This document shows, in pieces, positions 58,176-64,000 of a stretch of 64,000 nt of DNA. Made by a program: the position numbers and the translations under genes. How positions within the stretch are numbered: the stretch's first letter is position 1; each line of letters starts with the position of its first letter. Below the pieces are notes generated by a model. It was not told the origin of the DNA. It saw only the letters and a list, made by a program, of their open reading frames with translations, and made no database searches. Source of the stretch: Eleusine coracana subsp. coracana (taxonomy: Eukaryota; Streptophyta; Magnoliopsida; Poales; Poaceae); assembly GCA_032690845.1 (NCBI GenBank), contig CM064427.1:16875501-16939500 (forward strand), given 5' to 3'.

Positions 58176-59175
58176 TCTCTACTAACTTAAAAATCAGAGT
58201 TGGTGAGTGGTGATGGTCATTGTCCGTTAGCTGAGGAATCGCACCAACAGGTGGGTCACGTTGCCTATTGACTTAACTTTCATGTTTCGCTCTGTGCTAG
58301 GAAGGCAAAGAAGCCAACTCATGTGAAGCCACTCTTCCCCATCATCCAATCCGAGTGCCTTCTCCCGTAAGTTGTCGTTGGAATAAAAAAATGACGAATT
58401 CTTGATGAAGCAGCCGAGTTGGAACTCGATGAATCGGAAAAAGAAACAACCATTTCTGCCATCCATATGAGCGAAGTCCCCAAATCGACTTCAGATTCCG
58501 TTGATGCTTTTCTCGCCTCCGTGATGTTCATAACCCGATCGTCGGACTGGGCTGAGGGGACCCCTTCACACATGCAGCGAGCCGACGAACTCGCATGGAC
58601 TTCATCCGGACACAACGAACTCGCAGCGTTTCCTCCTTGAGCAAGCACACCTCCGTCACATGTAGGTAAGCCTCATCGATTCATGTGCGTCACCGCGACG
58701 ATGATGCCTTGCGCCTGCTTCCTTCACACATGACTGCGGGGCATGGCATGGCATTAATGAAGATTGACAACGGGGCACATAACTGTATGCAGTGGTAAAA
58801 CTGAAAATGATTGATAGCAAAACATGAAAAGGATTAGGATGACGATGTAAAGTGGACTGTGGATGGCTCCAGTTAATTATGCATGAGACCGAGAAGCACT
58901 AGAGTCTATAGAGATATAACTCTAGAACCGTTTTGACTTTTGAGTATGAAATGTGATGGTAAGATTCTGCAAGAAAAATATGCAACACTGTAAATGATTT
59001 TGCATAAGTATTTACGGCTAAGTAAATATGCAAAATCATTTCGTGTGTCAACACGGAAAGATTCTTATACAAGGAGAAAATGTCACAAATTTCATCAATT
59101 TGATATAACATTGTATTTTTCAAGATTTATTTTTTAGAATTTGGATTCGTAGCAAAGCATGGGCCAATAGGCTAG
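58176..59175 (+). mobile_element. Short non-autonomous Helitron in duplication unit 1
   Basis: Exactly 1000 bp by my reading: 5' TCTCTACTAACTTAAAAATC, and a 3' end GTAGCAAAGCATGGGCC...GGCTAG that resembles the grass Helitron terminus (GTxGCAACGCACGGGC...CTAG). Host A (58175) and T (59176) flank it. Unit 2 of the duplication lacks it near 62740. An ORF at 58419-58640 (and 58319-58648 on the minus strand) is GC-richer than its surroundings and may be a captured fragment; I cannot identify it. Confidence 0.7.
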
Positions 59176-59400
59176 TACTAACAAAAAATCCCCCTTTGGC
59201 CAGATTGCAGTTGATGACTCATTCGATTGACACATCTTTTGATTTCGGCCTATGCAGCACAATGATGCTTCGCCGAGGAAATAACACATTTCACAGAACT
59301 AATACTATACCACACAAAAAGGCATCACATATAACAGGCTTCCCCAAAGATATATAACCCTAATTAAGATATAAAGTTTCTTCCAGCTGTTTTAATGCTG

Positions 59401-61739
59401 GAACACCGTAAAGAAAGATTGTTCCGTGGTAAATACAAATAATATCTATGGGTTCCGGCCATGAATTGTGGGTATCTGAAACCATGAGAGATATAGTTTA
59501 CATAACTTCTGTATCATCGTTTTGTCATATGTAGTTAAATCGTTATAAATTTATAAAATATTATACAAAACGTATGACAAAATACTATACAAAAGTTTAT
59601 AGAACTTGAATTGATATACAACTTTATAGTCCCTATGTTTTCATTAGAAATCATCTCTACTTCGAATAGAAGTTTTAATGAACAGAAGAATGAACACATA
59701 TCCTATTGCTATCAAAATCATACATGCAAAATGAATTGCTTAGATGGGGTGCACATGAGGACACAATCATGGAAGTCGCTGGTTTGAATCCTAAAAAACG
59801 CAAGTGCATGAAACATTAGGAGGCGTTTTTTTTCTATTTTCATGACGTTAGAATGTTCAATTTCTTAATAGAATCGTGTGAGATATAATCTTCTGCCACG
59901 ACTCAAATTTTCCGGATGATGGTGACTTGCCAACTGTCTAAGATAGGTATTTATATGGTAGTGTAGCCTGGTAATCTTGAACAAAATTTTGGCTCAATTT
60001 GCTCCTCCAAACAATCCATGTTGGTTCAATATACCCCCAATTGCAGCTTTTTTTTTTTGACATACATGTTGAATTTGAAGCTAAAATTTTGTAGGATTAT
60101 AGGTGACACAACAACATATTTTCAAAAAAGAATAACATACTCCCTTTGTTTCAAAATTGTTGTCGTCATTGATTATTTTTGTAAACTTTGACCATTCGTC
60201 TTATTCAAAAAATTATCTCAAATACACAAAATTATTGATTATATTTTAAGTTTATCTAGTAATAAAACTAATTATGAAAAATATATGATAATTTTTAAAA
60301 TCTTTTGGTTAAGATGAATGTTCAAATTTAACAAAAAGAGTCAATGGCAACAATAATTTTGAAACAGAAGGAGTATTATTTTGATGTTATTTATATGTAC
60401 ATATTGTTAATTATTATTGATTGATGAAACTCATATAAAAACATATATTATAATTTTTTACCATAGCATGTTGTGTCAACTATCATTATGCAAAATTTCA
60501 TAATCAAATTTGACTTGTAGAAGGAGAAACAAAAAAAAAAGACAAACTTCATTAAAGGGTACATTGCACCAACAGTAAAGTAAGCCATGATTTTGCTTGG
60601 GGAGGGGGGGGGGGGGGGTTGAAATAAATAAAGTGAATTATTAAGGGGAGTAAAATGAACTTTTTCTAAGTTGTTTTTGTGGATGGCCTTCTGGCATGAA
60701 TTCTCTACTTTAGATTGGCGTCATTTCAGAGGACAGACAAACTTCCGTAAGAGTTGGTGGGATCATGTGGACTTGCTTCATCAGATTTGTTTTCTGTTTT
60801 AGAGCTTGTTTCTTCTTGCCGTCATGAAGAATTTAGTTTGAAATTTTCCTCTATAGAAGCCATCAAGGAAGAAATAATGTAGAAATTAAATTTGTTTAAT
60901 GATTTCTTGGTCAACTTAATTGAGATCTTAAAATGTGTTTGATCGAATCTGTTATTTTTATTTTTCACAAAAGTTTGGGGGCTAGGCAATTTATGAAAAC
61001 ATTGCATGCAAACTAAATTAGCACTTTCTATAAGTTGATGCGTGCGAGCTATAACATATTTTTAGCAATTTCTGCTTATGTCGTAGACATAATCACATAA
61101 GAGCATCTCTAAAAGAGCCCCATAAATTCTCTCTCAATCAAATTGATAAGATTTAATCTAAAAAAACCATCTCCAACGGCTCCTCAAAAATGATCCCAAA
61201 AGAGTGTTTTTAGTAGCAGCCTAAAAATTATTATGGAGAAGTTTTGTTGTCTACTCCAACAGTTCTTTCTAAAAATAAATCACGAACACTTTTGTTTGGG
61301 ACACGTCAATATTTAAAACCACAACAACATTAATTCTCTTATAAATACAAGGATTGGGGTTCCTAATTTTCCCTCATTTTTAGCTATAAATAAGGAAAAT
61401 TTAGAACAAGTACTGTGTATATATTTTTGACTATATAGAATTGGACAAGTATTGTGTACATATTTGTGACTATGCTGAATGTCTATATGCAGGTTTTGTG
61501 ATTTCTATATATATTAGATTTTTATTTTTATTTTGAAAAAAATAAGTTCGCTACAATGATTTTTCAACCACCTCTATAAGCCAGTTTTATGGTAGTGTCA
61601 ACGAGGCTGAACATAGATAAATTGTTTTTCAGAAATTGTCTAATTTACCGTCATAAGACCAAGTAATATGCCTTAGTTATTCCTGTCTTTATTTCGCCAC
61701 TGTGAGTTAAGTCCTTGTATGTCTATATAAGTGTTTACA
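59401..61739. other. AT-rich intergenic DNA between the two peptide genes
   Basis: No gene is seen. It contains one Stowaway MITE (60140-60373), a poly-G run at 60605-60618, and near 61100-61270 the words GAGCATCTCTAAAAGAGCCCC and CATCTCCAACGGCTCCTC that typify ends of small Tourist/hAT-like MITEs, without a partner end I can delimit. Confidence 0.5.
60140..60373. mobile_element. Stowaway-like MITE
   Basis: 234 bp with ends CTCCCTTTGTTTCAAAATT and (inverted) CTCCTTCTGTTTCAAAATT, and TA on both sides (60138-60139 and 60374-60375). No coding. Confidence 0.88.
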
Positions 61740-62105
61740 CTAAATGTGTTTTAAGAAAGAAGTTGTGATAAACAACGGATAAATGAAAATTTTCCAATCA
61801 CGAAGCCTGTGACAATAATGACACTGATTAGTCGTGACAAATCATTTAGAGTAGGTCAGACCATGCCGGCCACGAAAGGACGACTGGCCATAATTGATGG
61901 GACTGCGATACAAGACTGACCTGCGGAGAGCTTAGCTTGTATATTATACTATTAGCCAAACACTGCAAGCTTATTGAAACATGGAACGCGGCAAAGCCAA
62001 GGCGACTCACGAGTCACGACACACACACACAGGAAGCAACGCCCAACTGTGTTGCAGGACGAGGCATCCTAACAGCAGCGGGACACTCGCCGGCAATATG
62101 CATGC

Positions 62106-62420
62106 TCACTTCGAATCGCATTCAAATAGCTCGGCGCAGCGGGGATAACATGACGGAACAAAGCGGCACCAAACCCGGCAAGTCGAGTAGCAACTCTTGC
62201 ACGCCTCAGTAGCACAGTCTTCGACGCCGCCGTTTTTGGGGATCAGCTGGGAGAGCACATCGGCGAGCTCCTGCGCCAGGGGCATCTGCAGTAGCACCTG
62301 CTGCTCCTTCTCCGGTGTCTCTCGAGCATGAACAGCCGCCAGCTGAGGTCCCACGACAACGCACAGGACCAGCGCGCAGATGACAACCATCTTCAGCGCA
62401 GCAGCGGAGGAAGAAGCCAT
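62106..62420 (-). CDS. Small secreted eight-cysteine peptide, gene 2
   Basis: 104 aa from ATG at 62420, paralogue of the gene at 57482-57799. The signal peptide is nearly identical (MASSSAAALKMVVICALVLC). The linker ELADVLSQLIPKNGG and the first Cys cluster EDCATEACKSC are kept. All eight Cys have the same spacing (4, 2, 3, 3, 5, 3, 5). Differences concentrate between the later Cys: SCYPRCAELFEC here against ECYSGCAEMRGC in gene 1. The residues between Cys therefore vary while the scaffold stays, as in many secreted peptide families. Single exon, own TATA box, no lesion. Function unknown. Confidence 0.85.
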   Translation of the reverse strand: MASSSAAALKMVVICALVLCVVVGPQLAAVHARETPEKEQQVLLQMPLAQELADVLSQLIPKNGGVEDCATEACKSCYSTCRVWCRFVPSCYPRCAELFECDSK

Positions 62421-62542
62421 TGTTTGTAACAAAGGTGAGCTCGCTGGCTACTAATGAAGGACTGGCCAAGGTGTGTGTACTTAAGGAGAATTAATTTCTG
62501 CTGGCGATGGATGGTGTGGAGCGTCAGGAACAAGATAACGCA

Positions 62543-62549
62543 ATTTATA
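62543..62549 (-). promoter_or_regulatory. TATA box of cysteine-rich peptide gene 2
   Basis: Minus strand TATAAAT in CTATAAATTGCGTTATCTTG, 123 bp upstream of the ATG. It matches the block before gene 1 in sequence and distance. Confidence 0.75.
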
Positions 62550-62929
62550 GAACCGATGCGTGCCCATCAAGTGGTCAAGTAGGACTTAAATTCTGAACCA
62601 ATGCATGTGAGGCGATGGCGTGTGTTTAGCCGTTTCTCCATATTACCATCAACACATGTGTAGCACGCGTCGGTTAGGTGTAGCACACAATAATGCTCCT
62701 GTCAGTGTCAAGTGGATATTGATGTACCCTTGGATCATACATCCCCTTTGGATAGAGTGCAGTTTGATGACTCATCAGTCGATTGTCACTTGCTTTAATT
62801 TCTTCCGCCTATGCAATGTAATGATGCTTCACGGCGGTAGTAACACAATACTGTACCTCACATGCATATAACAGACTTTTTCATATCGATCCTTATCAAC
62901 TATAAGAGTTAAAGTTTCTCCCACGTATA

Positions 62930-63897
62930 CACTACAGGAAAACTCTGGTTTGCCGTGTGCCCAAGGTATATGGCAAATCCCAAAAACCCACGGCAAAATA
63001 TTTACTGTGGATTACATATGGTAAAGCGTGCACGGCAAAAAATCCGTTGGTAAAGCTGACTTTGTCATGTATCTTTTATCAGGCATACGACAAAGGCTTT
63101 ACCGTGTGTCAAAATACATTCGGCAAAGACGATACTCGGTAAAATATAAATCTAGAAAAAAACTTCGAAAACAGCAAAAAATTTTTTGGCAAGCCGCGGC
63201 ATTTTTCAACCTGTGTTCGCTCTTTTTATATTTTACCTCTTTGTCGTGTGCTTTATATCAAACACACGGCAAAAACCATCTTTGTCGTGTGCCTTAGACC
63301 ATGTTTGTCGTGTGTCTTATATATGATATACGGTAAAGAACTATTTATATATTTTTCAATATATTTTTTATTAACTAAATTATTTTAAATAAAAAAGTGT
63401 TGAACTAGAAAGTTGTATAACTTATTAAGATCTATAACTTTTGTTTTGGTCATTTATTCATTTGATAAAGTGATAATAACATTGTTCACGAATCCATGAA
63501 ACTATATGAGACTATTAGATTTTGTGAACAATATTTTGGATTGCATTGAGTAATGAACAAATGATCAAAATAAAAGTTGTAAGTCTTCAAAAGTTATACA
63601 ACTTTGTAGTTCAAAATTTTTTAATTTGAATTAATTTACGGTTTTAAATATAATTTGAATTTATATTTTGCCTAGCGTTAGGCAAAAAACACTCGGTAAA
63701 AAGAGTATTTGTCGTGTGTCAAAAAAAAACACACGGCAAACACTATTTTTGCCGTGTGCCAATCTTTTTTTACACACGGCAAAAATTTTGTCGTGTGTTT
63801 TAATTTAGCATACGACAAACACCATCTTTGTTGTATGTCGAAACAAAACACACGGCAAAGTTTCAGGCACACAACAAAGATTGATTTTCCCGTAGTG
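62930..63897. mobile_element. Small non-autonomous CACTA element
   Basis: 968 bp with ends CACTACAGGAAAA and (inverted) CACTACGGGAAAA. Subterminal TTTGCCGTGTGCC-like repeats occur at both sides (62948-63140, 63240-63330, 63665-63880). The AT-rich core (63360-63660) matches 42115-42425 of the element in copy B. No matching 3-bp target duplication is seen (ATA left, CAC right). ORFs here follow the repeats and are not genes. Confidence 0.82.
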
Positions 63898-64000
63898 CAC
63901 TGTTTTATTTTCGAACCATAAATTTATGCAGCACATCAAATTATCCAACAAATTAGTTTCTCCCACGGATTACTTGAAGATCTGAGGTCATGATCGGATT
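63898..64000. other. Window edge, nothing identified
   Basis: About 100 bp of AT-rich sequence after the CACTA element; no feature seen. Confidence 0.5.

Larger units (their letters stand above)
57210..59400. repeat. Tandem duplication unit 1 carrying a cysteine-rich peptide gene
   Basis: Matches 61740-62925 in the same order: GTTGTGATA near 57263/61762, the gene, CACATGTGTAGCACGCGTCGG near 58028/62653, GATGACTCAT near 59213/62767 and ATGATGCTTC near 59262/62822. Unit 1 has extra DNA where a Helitron (58176-59175) sits. Confidence 0.8.
61740..62925. repeat. Tandem duplication unit 2 carrying the second cysteine-rich peptide gene
   Basis: Partner of 57210-59400, shorter because it lacks the Helitron and a poly-T-rich stretch. 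It ends where a small CACTA element begins at 62930. Confidence 0.8.

Noticed and set aside
63678..63921. Short ORFs on both strands at the right edge
   Set aside because: They translate the inverted TTTGCCGTGTGCC-like repeats of the small CACTA element.

Overview
The window is nuclear DNA of a grass. The F-box exons have the GC-rich 5' ends typical of grass genes, and the introns are GT-AG. Most of the sequence consists of grass-type mobile DNA: long-LTR and Tat-type Ty3/gypsy elements, a TRIM, En/Spm CACTA elements with TTTGCCGTGTGCC-like subterminal repeats, Helitrons ending in CTAG, and Stowaway and hAT MITEs. A panicoid grass is my best guess, but no species can be named from sequence alone. 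Few genes look alive: one F-box gene, two small secreted cysteine-rich peptide genes and, unexpectedly, a spliced antisense gene inside a dead retrotransposon.

Layout. 1-13145 is a nest of repeats. A minus-strand LTR (to 1891) lies in a Tat-like Ty3/gypsy element (1892-12928) with broken gag-pol, a 3.1-kb foreign insertion in gag, and an intact five-exon antisense gene (10246-11546). That element in turn interrupts an older minus-strand LTR (12929-13145). 13146-56270 is a tandem array of F-box/FBD-like genes with duplicated flanks. Copy A (14410-16192) is intact. Copy B (40363-43032) has three in-frame stops but no frameshift, plus a small CACTA element in intron 2. Copy C (49377-54986) is split by a 3.8-kb solo LTR. 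Between A and B sit a Helitron (18148-30406), which carries a 10-kb LTR element with AATGC target duplications and a hAT MITE, and a 9.2-kb CACTA element (31028-40250), which itself carries a TRIM. A second solo LTR (43391-47175, target CTTTT) and a foldback element (47410-48370) separate B from C.

57200-62925 holds a tandem duplication with two minus-strand genes for eight-cysteine secreted peptides (57482-57799 and 62106-62420). Both have a TATA box about 122 bp upstream of the ATG. A 1-kb Helitron (58176-59175) interrupts the first unit. The window ends in another small CACTA element (62930-63897) of the same family as the one in copy B.

Because the array is repetitive, the pre-insertion (empty) versions of several sites survive in the same window. 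The Helitron, the CACTA element, both solo LTRs and two Stowaway MITEs can therefore be delimited by comparing paralogous segments. All coordinates and repeat boundaries were read by eye, with no alignment software or database search.
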